DNA of 64,000 nucleotides, from NCBI RefSeq assembly GCF_003363755.1, contig NZ_CP031396.1, forward strand, positions 4,496,501 through 4,560,500, written 5' to 3'. The notes beneath the pieces were generated by a model, which made no database searches, had not been told where the DNA came from, and was given only the letters and a program-made list of their open reading frames with translations. Every line of letters starts with the position of its first letter. Within the stretch, counting starts at the first letter, position 1. The translations under genes and the position numbers were made by a program. The stretch comes from Pseudomonas protegens. Its GTDB lineage: Bacteria > Pseudomonadota > Gammaproteobacteria > Pseudomonadales > Pseudomonadaceae. Shown in pieces: positions 1 to 7,402 of the stretch.

Positions 1-1
1 G

Positions 2-127
2 ACCCTGCGCACCGCCACGGCGATTGCCGCCATGGCCGTGACCCAGATCGGTTTCGGCATCAGCGACAGGGCCCAACTGGCCCGGCTGGAGCAGGGGGTG
101 CGCGTGCACCCCCTCCTAGAACAATAA
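2..127 (+). CDS. fruK: 1-phosphofructokinase, C-terminal end only (partial)
   Basis: The window opens inside a reading frame that ends at the TAA at 125-127 with about 41 residues left. The visible tail includes TATAIAAMAVTQIGFG, which fits the C-terminus of PfkB-family 1-phosphofructokinases. FruK phosphorylates fructose-1-phosphate, the product of FruA, to fructose-1,6-bisphosphate. The assignment rests partly on position: in pseudomonads fruK lies between fruB and fruA. The stop codon is 11 bases before the fruA ATG, so the two genes are surely co-transcribed. The catalytic part lies outside the window. Confidence 0.8.
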   Translation, partial: TLRTATAIAAMAVTQIGFGISDRAQLARLEQGVRVHPLLEQ

Positions 128-138
128 GAGGGTTGCGT

Positions 139-1884
139 ATGAAGTTAGCCATTATTACCGTCTGCCCCAACGGCATGGTCACCAGCGTACTCTGCGCCCG
201 CCTGCTGGACGCCGCGGCCCAGCGCCAGGGCTGGAGCACCAGCGTGGAAGTGCACGATGACGCACACCCCGAACGCCAACTGTCAGCGGCCACCATTGAG
301 GCTGCCGAGTGGGTGCTGGTGGTCAGCACCGGGCCTGTGGACCTGTCGCGTTTTGTCGGCAAGCGGGTCTACCGCAGCACCCCGTCCCAGGCCCTGCAGG
401 ACGTCGATGCGGTGCTGCGTCGCGGCGCCGAAGAGGCCCAGATCCATGTCGCCAGCCAAGCCAGTGCCGAGCCGCTGGTCGAGGCCGGCCAGCGCGCGCC
501 GCGCCTGGTGGCGATCACCGCCTGCCCGACCGGCGTGGCCCACACCTTCATGGCTGCCGAGGCCTTGCAGCAGACCGCCAAACGCCTGGGCTACGACCTG
601 CAAGTGGAAACCCAGGGCTCGGTGGGCGCGCGCAACCCGCTGAGCGCCGAAGCCATCGCTGCCGCCGACGTGGTGCTGCTGGCGGCGGACATCGAAGTGG
701 CCACCGAGCGTTTTGCCGGCAAGCGCATCTACCGCTGCGGCACCGGCGTGGCCCTCAAACAGTCCGAGGCCACCCTGAACAAGGCCCTGGCCGAGGGCCA
801 GCTGGAGTCCACCGCGCCAGGCGCCGCGACACAGGCCAAGCAGGAAAAGACCGGAGTCTACAAACACCTGCTGACCGGCGTGTCGTTCATGCTGCCGATG
901 GTGGTGGCGGGCGGCCTGATGATTGCCCTGTCCTTCGTCTTCGGCATTACCGCCTTCAAAGAAGAGGGCACCCTGGCCGCGGCCCTGATGCAGATCGGCG
1001 GCGAGACCGCCTTCAAGTTGATGGTGCCGCTGCTGGCCGGTTACATCGCCTACTCCATCGCCGACCGCCCGGGTCTGGCGCCGGGAATGATCGGCGGCCT
1101 GCTCGCCAGCACCCTGGGCGCGGGTTTCATCGGCGGCATCGTCGCCGGCTTCCTGGCCGGTTATGCGGCCAAGGCGATCAGCCAATATGTGCGACTGCCG
1201 CAAAGCCTGGAGGCGTTGAAGCCGATCCTGATCATCCCGCTGCTGGCCAGCCTGTTCACCGGGCTGGTGATGATCTACGTGGTGGGCAAACCGGTGGCGG
1301 GCATGCTCGCGGCGCTGACCCACTTCCTCGACAGCATGGGCACCACCAACGCCATTCTGCTGGGGGTACTGCTGGGCGGGATGATGTGCGTCGACCTGGG
1401 TGGGCCGATCAACAAGGCGGCCTACGCGTTCTCGGTGGGGCTGCTGGCGTCCCAGAGTTATGCACCGATGGCCGCGACCATGGCCGCGGGCATGGTGCCG
1501 CCGATTGGCTTAGGGATTGCCACCTTCATTGCCCGACGCAAATTTGCCCAGACCGAACGCGAAGCCGGCAAGGCCGCCCTGGTATTGGGCCTGTGCTTTA
1601 TCTCCGAAGGCGCAATCCCGTTTGCCGCCAAGGACCCGCTGCGAGTGATCCCGGCGAGCATTGCGGGCGGCGCCCTGACCGGGGCCTTGTCGATGTACTT
1701 CGGCTGCAAACTGATGGCGCCCCATGGCGGCCTGTTCGTCATGTTGATCCCGAATGCAATCAACCATGCGCTGCTGTACCTGCTGGCGATTGTTGCAGGG
1801 AGTCTGCTGACGGCGGTTGTCTATGCCCTAGTGAAACGACCAGAGACCGTCGAACTGGCCCTGGAACCGGCCAAGGCGGCCTGA
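139..1884 (+). CDS. fruA: PTS fructose transporter subunit EIIBC
   Basis: This 581-residue membrane permease imports fructose and phosphorylates it to fructose-1-phosphate. Residues 1-110 form a degenerate first EIIB-like domain. Residues about 122-225 form the active EIIB domain with the phosphocysteine C129 in ITACPTGVAHTF. Residues about 240-575 are the EIIC membrane domain, with the conserved SEGAIPFA motif. The ATG at 139 is chosen because AAGAGGG lies just upstream at 126-132; a TTG at 133 is in frame but poorly placed. Unusually, the first EIIB-like domain also keeps a cysteine at position 9 (TVCPNGM). The gene ends the fruBKA operon. Its phosphate comes from FruB, encoded upstream outside the window. 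Confidence 0.95.
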   Translation: MKLAIITVCPNGMVTSVLCARLLDAAAQRQGWSTSVEVHDDAHPERQLSAATIEAAEWVLVVSTGPVDLSRFVGKRVYRSTPSQALQDVDAVLRRGAEEAQIHVASQASAEPLVEAGQRAPRLVAITACPTGVAHTFMAAEALQQTAKRLGYDLQVETQGSVGARNPLSAEAIAAADVVLLAADIEVATERFAGKRIYRCGTGVALKQSEATLNKALAEGQLESTAPGAATQAKQEKTGVYKHLLTGVSFMLPMVVAGGLMIALSFVFGITAFKEEGTLAAALMQIGGETAFKLMVPLLAGYIAYSIADRPGLAPGMIGGLLASTLGAGFIGGIVAGFLAGYAAKAISQYVRLPQSLEALKPILIIPLLASLFTGLVMIYVVGKPVAGMLAALTHFLDSMGTTNAILLGVLLGGMMCVDLGGPINKAAYAFSVGLLASQSYAPMAATMAAGMVPPIGLGIATFIARRKFAQTEREAGKAALVLGLCFISEGAIPFAAKDPLRVIPASIAGGALTGALSMYFGCKLMAPHGGLFVMLIPNAINHALLYLLAIVAGSLLTAVVYALVKRPETVELALEPAKAA

Positions 1885-1930
1885 CCTCCACGGCACTTCC
1901 GTTGCGGCGCAATCCCGCAACGGCACCCGC

Positions 1931-2150
1931 TGTAGCCGCTGCCGCAGGCTGCGAACGGCTCCGTAGGAGACGCGGCGATCTTGAAGACGCCTGAGGTTCG
2001 TCGGGACATCGCCAAGCAAGGCCCTGCGGTCCTTTTCGCAGCTTCGCAGGCTCAGCAGCGGCTACAGGCGGCTTCGTGTAGCCGCTGCCGTAGGCTGCGA
2101 ACGCTCTGGGCGGCACCCCGTCGCAGGAGATGCGGCGATCTGAAGGACGC
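1931..2150. repeat. Intergenic repeat cluster (TGTAGCCGCTGCCG family)
   Basis: The gap after fruA holds at least three related units. A direct copy beginning TGTAGCCGCTGCCGCAGGCT lies at 1931-1955, an inverted copy at about 2036-2066, and a second direct copy at 2077-2100. Both direct copies are followed about 25-45 bases later by a GCGGCGATCTTGAAGACGC-like segment. The units can pair into stems. Repeats of this type are scattered between genes in P. fluorescens-group genomes. No coding capacity is supported here. Confidence 0.75.
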
Positions 2151-2291
2151 TAGACATTTTGTGTCCATTTCGAGAGCAAACTCAGTCACAGGCATAGGCT
2201 GCTGTCGGCCAAGTCTCTTTCTTTTGTAAGGCGTTTCCGAGACACTCCCTGGCGCTTGCGGCTGGGTACTCGGCTCTCTAGGCTCGGTTCG

Positions 2292-2513
2292 TCACTGAAT
2301 GTTCAGTGATCGGGTTTAGCAGCCTGATTCCAAGACACGCAAGTATGGCCCCTGTCCCGGTTGGCTTTTGGCCTGCCGAGTTCTGTTATGGCGGCTGTGC
2401 GTGGGGCGCCCTCGGGTGCGCCGGATTCCTTGGACCGGTCTGCTAACCCGCGTACAGCTGCCAACTTACGTTTAGCAGCGTCAGGTGGTGGCTCCACCCC
2501 AAGGAGCTGCACC
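2292..2513 (+). promoter_or_regulatory. Long structured 5' leader upstream of the DUF6124-type gene
   Basis: About 220 bases before the ATG at 2514 look structured rather than coding. There is a perfect palindrome TCACTGAA-TG-TTCAGTGA at 2292-2309 and a GC-rich hairpin at 2405-2422 (GGCGCCC, loop TCG, GGG-bulge-GCGCC). A third hairpin at 2484-2498 (GGTGG, loop TGGCT, CCACC) ends two bases before the ribosome-binding AAGGAG at 2501-2506. The motif TTTAGCAGC appears twice, near 2315 and 2470. The last hairpin is placed so that it could control translation. An in-frame TTG extension to 2361 exists but reads through these structures, so I do not count it as coding. Confidence 0.5.
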
Positions 2514-2894
2514 ATGAAAAAGATCGTCCCCGATCCGCCTGTTTCCCATTCTGTTTCCCGTCGTAATCCCGACCACGATCTGGCCAACGAAGTCATTCGC
2601 CGTGCGCTGGCCAACACCCGCGTAAACGGCTCGTTGATTGTGGCTCTGCACCCCACCGCCGCGGGTCCTGCGGGCACCGACTCGCCCTTCACCGTCCGCC
2701 CCGGCATCAGCGCCGAGGAAGCCTTGCTTCACGTGTCCATGTTGCTCAAGGCGGCCGAGGAGGTGTCCGACGAGATCACCGAGCGGGCCAGGGGCATCGA
2801 GCGCGGCCTGATCTGGTCCCTGGTGCATTCGGTGGAAATGGCCCGTGGCGTGGTCGATGCCTTGCTTGATGGCAATCGCCACGCTTCCTCTTGA
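2514..2894 (+). CDS. DUF6124/DUF3077-type hypothetical protein
   Basis: The protein is 126 residues long, with no signal peptide or membrane segment. The pattern MKKIVPDPP at the N-terminus, then FTVRPGISAEEALLHVSMLL in the middle and a helical end (IWSLVHSVEMARGVVDALLD) matches a small family of uncharacterised Pseudomonas proteins (DUF6124, related to DUF3077). Its biochemical function is unknown. The ATG at 2514 is supported by AAGGAG eight bases upstream. The gene stands alone between a repeat cluster and phoD, behind an unusually long leader described separately. A T6 run and a palindrome follow the stop codon. Confidence 0.75.
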   Translation: MKKIVPDPPVSHSVSRRNPDHDLANEVIRRALANTRVNGSLIVALHPTAAGPAGTDSPFTVRPGISAEEALLHVSMLLKAAEEVSDEITERARGIERGLIWSLVHSVEMARGVVDALLDGNRHASS

Positions 2895-2916
2895 GCGCTT
2901 AGCTAGCCGCTTTTTT

Positions 2917-2944
2917 GTGGCGAGGGAGCAAGCAGCCTCGCCAC
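2917..2944. repeat. REP-like palindrome (GTGGCGAGG family)
   Basis: GTGGCGAGG at 2917-2925 faces CCTCGCCAC at 2936-2944 around the core GAGCAAGCAG. It follows a T6 run just after the DUF6124-type gene. It belongs to the same family as the paired element at 13292-13391 and differs from the TAGGAGCTGGCTTGCCAGC family seen elsewhere in the window. Confidence 0.65.
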
Positions 2945-3011
2945 CGTCCTGTCACACCCCCTTCATCCCCGCTGACTAAGGTTGCCTTTTGACCATTGTC
3001 AGGGAGTCACC

Positions 3012-4553
3012 ATGAGCGAGTTCAACCTCGGCCGTCGTCGGATCATGCAAATCGCCGGGGCGGGGCTGTTGCTGCCGAGTCTGGCGCCGGCGGTGATTGC
3101 GTCGGTCAAGGATCGGCCGCAGCTCACCGATGGGGTGCAGTCCGGGGATCTGCTGGGGGATAAGGCGATGATCTGGAGCCGCAGCGATCGACCGGCGCGG
3201 ATGGTGGTGGAGTGGGACACGCGAAGCATGTTCAGCAACCCTCGGCGTTTCATCTCGCCCCTGGCCGATGCGCGGACCGACTTCACGGCGCGGGTGGAGT
3301 TGACCGGGTTGCCGGCCGATCAGGCGATCTTCTATCGGGTGACCTTCGAGGATGCGCAATCCGGTGTGGCCAGTGAGCCGTGGTTCGGCCATTTGCGCAG
3401 TGTGCCGACGCAACGCCGGGACATCCGTTTTGTCTGGAGCGGCGACACGGTGGGCCAGGGTTTCGGCATCAACCCGGACATCGGCGGCATGCGTATCTAT
3501 GAAGCCATGCGCCTGCGTTTGCCGGACTTCTTTATCCACAGCGGCGACACCATTTACGCCGACGGCCCGGTGCCGGCGCAGTTGACCGTGGAGGGCGGGC
3601 GCATCTGGCGCAATATCACCACCGAGGCCAAGAGCAAGGTGGCCGAGACCCTCGACGAATACCGGGGCAATTACCGCTACAACCTGATGGACGAGAACCT
3701 GCGTCGCTTCAACGCCGAGGTGCCGCAGATCTGGCAGTGGGACGACCACGAGGTGGTCAACAATTGGTCGCCCGGCAAGCAGTTGGACGAGCGCTACGCG
3801 GTCAAGGACATCCAGACCCTGGTGGGCCGCGCGCGGCAGGCGTGGCTGGAATATGCGCCGATGCGTCGGCAGAGCGCCGATGGCGGCGGGCGGATTTACC
3901 GCAAGCTCAGCTATGGGCCGCTGCTGGATGTGTTCGTGCTGGACATGCGCAGTTATCGCGGCGCCAACGATGACAACCTCGGTGGGGCGAAACCCTTCCT
4001 GGGCCGTGAGCAGCTGGATTGGTTGAAGCGTGAACTCAAGGACTCTTCGGCCCAGTGGAAAGTGGTGGCGGCGGACATGCCCATTGGCCTGGGTGTACCG
4101 GATGGTGAAGTCAGCCCCGGGGTGGCGCGTTGGGAGGCCGTTGCCAACGGCGACCCGGGACCGGCCCAGGGCCGGGAGTTGGAGATTGCCGAATTGCTGG
4201 CGCATCTGCGCAAGCATCAGGTTCGCAACCATGTGTGGCTGACGGCGGACGTGCATTACTGCGCGGCTCACCATTACCATCCGGATCGCGCGGCGTTCCA
4301 GGATTTCGAGCCCTTCTGGGAGTTTGTCGCCGGCCCGCTGAATGCCGGGAGTTTCGGGCCCAATGTGCTGGACAAGACCTTCGGCCCGGAAGTGGTGTTT
4401 CAGAAGGCGCCGCCGGCGCAGAACACTTCGCCCTTTGCCGGTTTTCAGTTCTTTGGCGAAGTGCAGATCGACGGGCAGACGGCAGAGCTGAAGGTGATCC
4501 TGCGGGACCTGGATGGCGTGGCGGTGTACGAACACAACCTGCAACCGGTGTAA
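3012..4553 (+). CDS. phoD: PhoD-like alkaline phosphatase, Tat-exported
   Basis: The product is 513 residues, the usual size for PhoD-family metallophosphatases that release phosphate from phosphomono- or diesters in the periplasm or outside the cell. The N-terminus carries a twin-arginine signal (LGRRRIMQIAG, then a hydrophobic stretch to about residue 30). Metal-binding and catalytic blocks follow in order: WSGDTVGQG, HSGDTIYADGP, QWDDHEVVNNW, FVLDMRSYRG and LTADVHYCAAHHYHP. The ATG at 3012 is preceded by AGGGAG. The gene is monocistronic, with REP elements downstream. No clear Pho box was seen. The exact substrate cannot be told from sequence. Confidence 0.88.
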   Translation: MSEFNLGRRRIMQIAGAGLLLPSLAPAVIASVKDRPQLTDGVQSGDLLGDKAMIWSRSDRPARMVVEWDTRSMFSNPRRFISPLADARTDFTARVELTGLPADQAIFYRVTFEDAQSGVASEPWFGHLRSVPTQRRDIRFVWSGDTVGQGFGINPDIGGMRIYEAMRLRLPDFFIHSGDTIYADGPVPAQLTVEGGRIWRNITTEAKSKVAETLDEYRGNYRYNLMDENLRRFNAEVPQIWQWDDHEVVNNWSPGKQLDERYAVKDIQTLVGRARQAWLEYAPMRRQSADGGGRIYRKLSYGPLLDVFVLDMRSYRGANDDNLGGAKPFLGREQLDWLKRELKDSSAQWKVVAADMPIGLGVPDGEVSPGVARWEAVANGDPGPAQGRELEIAELLAHLRKHQVRNHVWLTADVHYCAAHHYHPDRAAFQDFEPFWEFVAGPLNAGSFGPNVLDKTFGPEVVFQKAPPAQNTSPFAGFQFFGEVQIDGQTAELKVILRDLDGVAVYEHNLQPV

Positions 4554-4577
4554 CTCTCCTCGCCAGCACCCTGTTCC

Positions 4578-4704
4578 CTAGGAGCCGTCTTGCCGGCGAA
4601 GAGGGCCTTAAGCCTTGCGCTGTTCTGACGGGCGCCTTCGCTGGCAAGCCAGCTCCTACGGAGGGGGCAGCAGGATCGATGTAGGAGCCGGCTTGCCGGC
4701 GAAG
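4578..4704. repeat. REP cluster of three units (TAGGAGC...GCCGGCGAAG)
   Basis: Three units of the common Pseudomonas REP lie between phoD and piuB: forward at about 4578-4605, inverted at about 4631-4662 (GCTGGCAAGCCAGCTCCTACG) and forward at 4681-4704. The facing pair can fold into one large stem. The element sits between converging genes, where such elements are usually found. Confidence 0.8.
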
Positions 4705-4715
4705 TGTCTGACGCC

Positions 4716-7247
4716 TCAGTAGACGTCGCGGCGGTAGCGCCCCTGTTCGATCAGGCGTTCGACCTGGTCTGCGCCCAGTACCTCGTTGAGCACCTGATCC
4801 ACCCCTGAAGCCATGCCCTGCAAGCTGCCGCAGATGTAGATCGCGGCGCCGTCGGCCAGCCATTTTTTCAGTTCGTCGGCCGCTTGGCGCAGGCGGTCCT
4901 GGACGTAGACCTTCTCGGCCTGGTCCCGGGAGAACGCCAGGTCCAGGCGGCTCAGGTCGCCCCGGGTGCGCCATTCCTGCAGTTCATCCTTGCAGTAGAA
5001 ATCATGTTCGGCGTTGCGCTCGCCAAAGATCAGCCAGTTGCGTTGCTGGCCCTCGGCGATCCGTGCCTTGAGCAAGCTGCGCAGGCCCGCCAACCCGGTG
5101 CCGTTGCCCAGCAGAATCAGCGGGCAAGGTTCGGCCGGCAGGTGGAAGCCGCTGTTGCGGCGCACCCGCAGGCTGATGCTGGAACCTACCGCGGCATGCT
5201 CGGTGAGCCAGCCGGAACCAATCCCCAGGCTTCCATCGGGGTGGCATTCCTGACGCACCAGAAGTTCCAGGCAGCCGTCGGCGGCAATCGAGGCGATGGA
5301 GTATTCGCGCATGCTCAGGGGCACCAGTGCGTCCACCAGGGCCTGGGCATGCAGCCCCACCAGATGGCTGCGGTTGTCTGGTAGCTGGCGGCTGCCCAGG
5401 GCCTGTTCCAGGCTTTCTTGCAGGCCATCCAGTTGCACCGGGGTGTTGCCGGAGAGGCCCAGGCCGGCGAGGAAGTCCGCCACCGCGCCGCGGCTGTTGC
5501 GTGGCATGACTTCCACCAGATCCCCGGCCAGCCAGCTACTGGTACTGGGGGCCAGCAACTGCAGCAGGTAGACCCCGGAACCGCTGCTTTCAGGGTTGAG
5601 CAGGGTACGGGTGTTCAAGGTCCAGTTGTCGAAGGCCGGGGCCTGCCATAGGTCCACGGGAGCCTGTCCGGTCAGTTGGCCCAGTTGCTGTTGCCAGTGG
5701 CGCAGGGCGTAGCTGTCGCCGCTGTCCACTTCGATGGGAGCGAACAGAGTGCTGGCGCCCTGGTTCGCCAGCCAGTCGTGCAGGCGCCGGGCAAAGCCGC
5801 AGAAGTGCTGATATTGGCGGTCGCCGAGGCCGAGCACGGCGTATTGCAAGCCCGCAAGCGGTAGCTCGCGGCCCAGCAGTTTGCGTTCGAAGCCGCGGGC
5901 GCTGTCTGGGGCTTCGCCGTCGCCGAAGGTGCTGACTATGAACAGCGCGCGTTGGGCGCTGCGCAGATCCTGTTCGCTGAGGCTGGCCAGCGACTGGACT
6001 TTGGCGCTGACCCCGGCGGCTTGCAATTGCCCGGCAGTCTGCCAGGCCAATTGTTCGGCAAAGCCGCTCTGGCTGGCGAAACCGATCAGCCACGCGGAGC
6101 CATCGTCGGCGCTGCTTTCCAGGCCTTGGCGTGCGTTCTTGATCTGGCGCTTTTTGCGCCGGCGATCCAGGTACAGCAGCCAGCCGGTGACGAAGAACAG
6201 CGGCATGCTCAATGAGGCCAGGGTCAGCACGATGCGTCCGATCAGGCCGAAGTAGCTGCCCACGTGCAGGGCGTAGACGCTGGTGAGCAACTGCGCCTTG
6301 AGGCTCTTGTCGGCGTAGCGCTCATGACGGCTGATGACCCCGGTGGTGGGGTCCAGGGTCAGCTGGTTCAGCGCTCGATCGTGGGGCGAGTCCTTGAGCA
6401 GGTAGAACACTGTCGCCGGCTGGCCGGCCACGGCGGGCATGCGGATGTTGTAGGCGCTGAGGTCCTTGCCGGCAGCGCTGTAGAGGCTGCTCCACAGGGC
6501 GTTGTAGTCCGCCACGGGGGCGGGGCCCTTGGGCGGTGGGCCACCGCGACCGCCGCGCTGGCGTTCACTGTGTGGCGCGTCAGAGAGCAGTTTGGTCAGG
6601 CCCTCCCGGTACCAGTCGTAGGACCAGTACAGGCCGGTGAGGGCGAACAGCAGGTAGAACAGCAGGCACCAGGTGCCGAACACCGCGTGCAGGTCCCAGT
6701 TGAAGCCGCGGCCTTTCTTGGCCCAGTCCAGGGTCAGCCATACGCGCCAGTTGCCGACCTGGCGCGGCCAGCGCAGGTACAGCCCGGACAGGCAGAAGAA
6801 GATCAGGATCAGGGTGCAGGCGCCGGTGATCTGCCGGCCGGTGTCGCCGATGGCCAGGAAACGGTGCAGCTGCAGCATCAAGCCGAAGAAGTCCTGGCCG
6901 ACCGCGTCGCCCAGGAACTCGCCGGTGTAGGGATCGAAGTAGCGCATCTGGCCGCGGCGTTCCCCCGGCGGCGGGGTGAAGAACACCCGTGCGGCGTTGC
7001 CGCTGTCGGTTTCCACCCAGAGCATGGACACGGTCTTGCCTTCGGCGGCCTGGATTTTGTCCACCAGTTCGGCGGGTGGCAGCACCCCGGCGGGGAGCTT
7101 GTCGACTTGCAGCACCGATGGGTTGAGGGCGCGCAGGATCTCGTCCTGGAACGACACCGTCGCCCCGGTGATGCCCATCAGGGCCAGGATCAGCCCCGCG
7201 CTGATGCCGAAGAACCAGTGCAGCTGGAACAGGGTTTTCTTCAACAC
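4716..7247 (-). CDS. piuB: PepSY-TM / flavodoxin / NADPH reductase fusion (ferric reductase type)
   Basis: This inner-membrane flavoprotein is about 843 residues. The N-terminal third is a PepSY-associated membrane domain with several transmembrane helices (from KKTLFQLHWFFGISAGLIL). It is followed by a flavodoxin-like FMN domain from about residue 385 (GFASQSGFAEQLAW), then a CysJ-like FAD/NADPH reductase (MREYSIAS, GNGTGLAGLRSL, YICGSLQGMASGV, C-terminal RYRRDVY). By family it should pass electrons from NADPH across the membrane, probably to reduce iron from a siderophore delivered by PiuA next door. I chose the GTG at 7247, giving MLKKTLFQ. An ATG at 7316 adds 23 unconserved-looking residues. 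The product is often labelled sulfite reductase flavoprotein, which is misleading here. Confidence 0.85.
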   Translation of the reverse strand: MLKKTLFQLHWFFGISAGLILALMGITGATVSFQDEILRALNPSVLQVDKLPAGVLPPAELVDKIQAAEGKTVSMLWVETDSGNAARVFFTPPPGERRGQMRYFDPYTGEFLGDAVGQDFFGLMLQLHRFLAIGDTGRQITGACTLILIFFCLSGLYLRWPRQVGNWRVWLTLDWAKKGRGFNWDLHAVFGTWCLLFYLLFALTGLYWSYDWYREGLTKLLSDAPHSERQRGGRGGPPPKGPAPVADYNALWSSLYSAAGKDLSAYNIRMPAVAGQPATVFYLLKDSPHDRALNQLTLDPTTGVISRHERYADKSLKAQLLTSVYALHVGSYFGLIGRIVLTLASLSMPLFFVTGWLLYLDRRRKKRQIKNARQGLESSADDGSAWLIGFASQSGFAEQLAWQTAGQLQAAGVSAKVQSLASLSEQDLRSAQRALFIVSTFGDGEAPDSARGFERKLLGRELPLAGLQYAVLGLGDRQYQHFCGFARRLHDWLANQGASTLFAPIEVDSGDSYALRHWQQQLGQLTGQAPVDLWQAPAFDNWTLNTRTLLNPESSGSGVYLLQLLAPSTSSWLAGDLVEVMPRNSRGAVADFLAGLGLSGNTPVQLDGLQESLEQALGSRQLPDNRSHLVGLHAQALVDALVPLSMREYSIASIAADGCLELLVRQECHPDGSLGIGSGWLTEHAAVGSSISLRVRRNSGFHLPAEPCPLILLGNGTGLAGLRSLLKARIAEGQQRNWLIFGERNAEHDFYCKDELQEWRTRGDLSRLDLAFSRDQAEKVYVQDRLRQAADELKKWLADGAAIYICGSLQGMASGVDQVLNEVLGADQVERLIEQGRYRRDVY

Positions 7248-7332
7248 GTCACTCGCCTTGTTCGTCCAGAGAGAGAAAACACGGCGCGCAGTATGCCGTG
7301 GGTTGTCGAGAAGCATTCTTTTTTACACGCAA

Positions 7333-7362
7333 AAGCCCCAGGCATTGCAATGCGTGGGGCTT
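7333..7362 (-). terminator. Rho-independent terminator downstream of piuA
   Basis: AAGCCCCA at 7333-7340 pairs with TGGGGCTT at 7355-7362 around a GCATTGCAATGC palindrome. On the minus strand the stem is followed by TTTT, so it can end the piuA transcript before piuB. Confidence 0.8.
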
Positions 7363-7402
7363 GGCGGCCTGTGGCGGGGGCCACAGGCGGTCGGGTGCTG
7401 GG

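Noticed and set aside
2361..2513. N-terminal extension of the DUF6124-type protein from a TTG
   Set aside because: The extension translates the structured leader, and the ATG at 2514 has an ideal ribosome-binding site. The openness of the frame may be chance.
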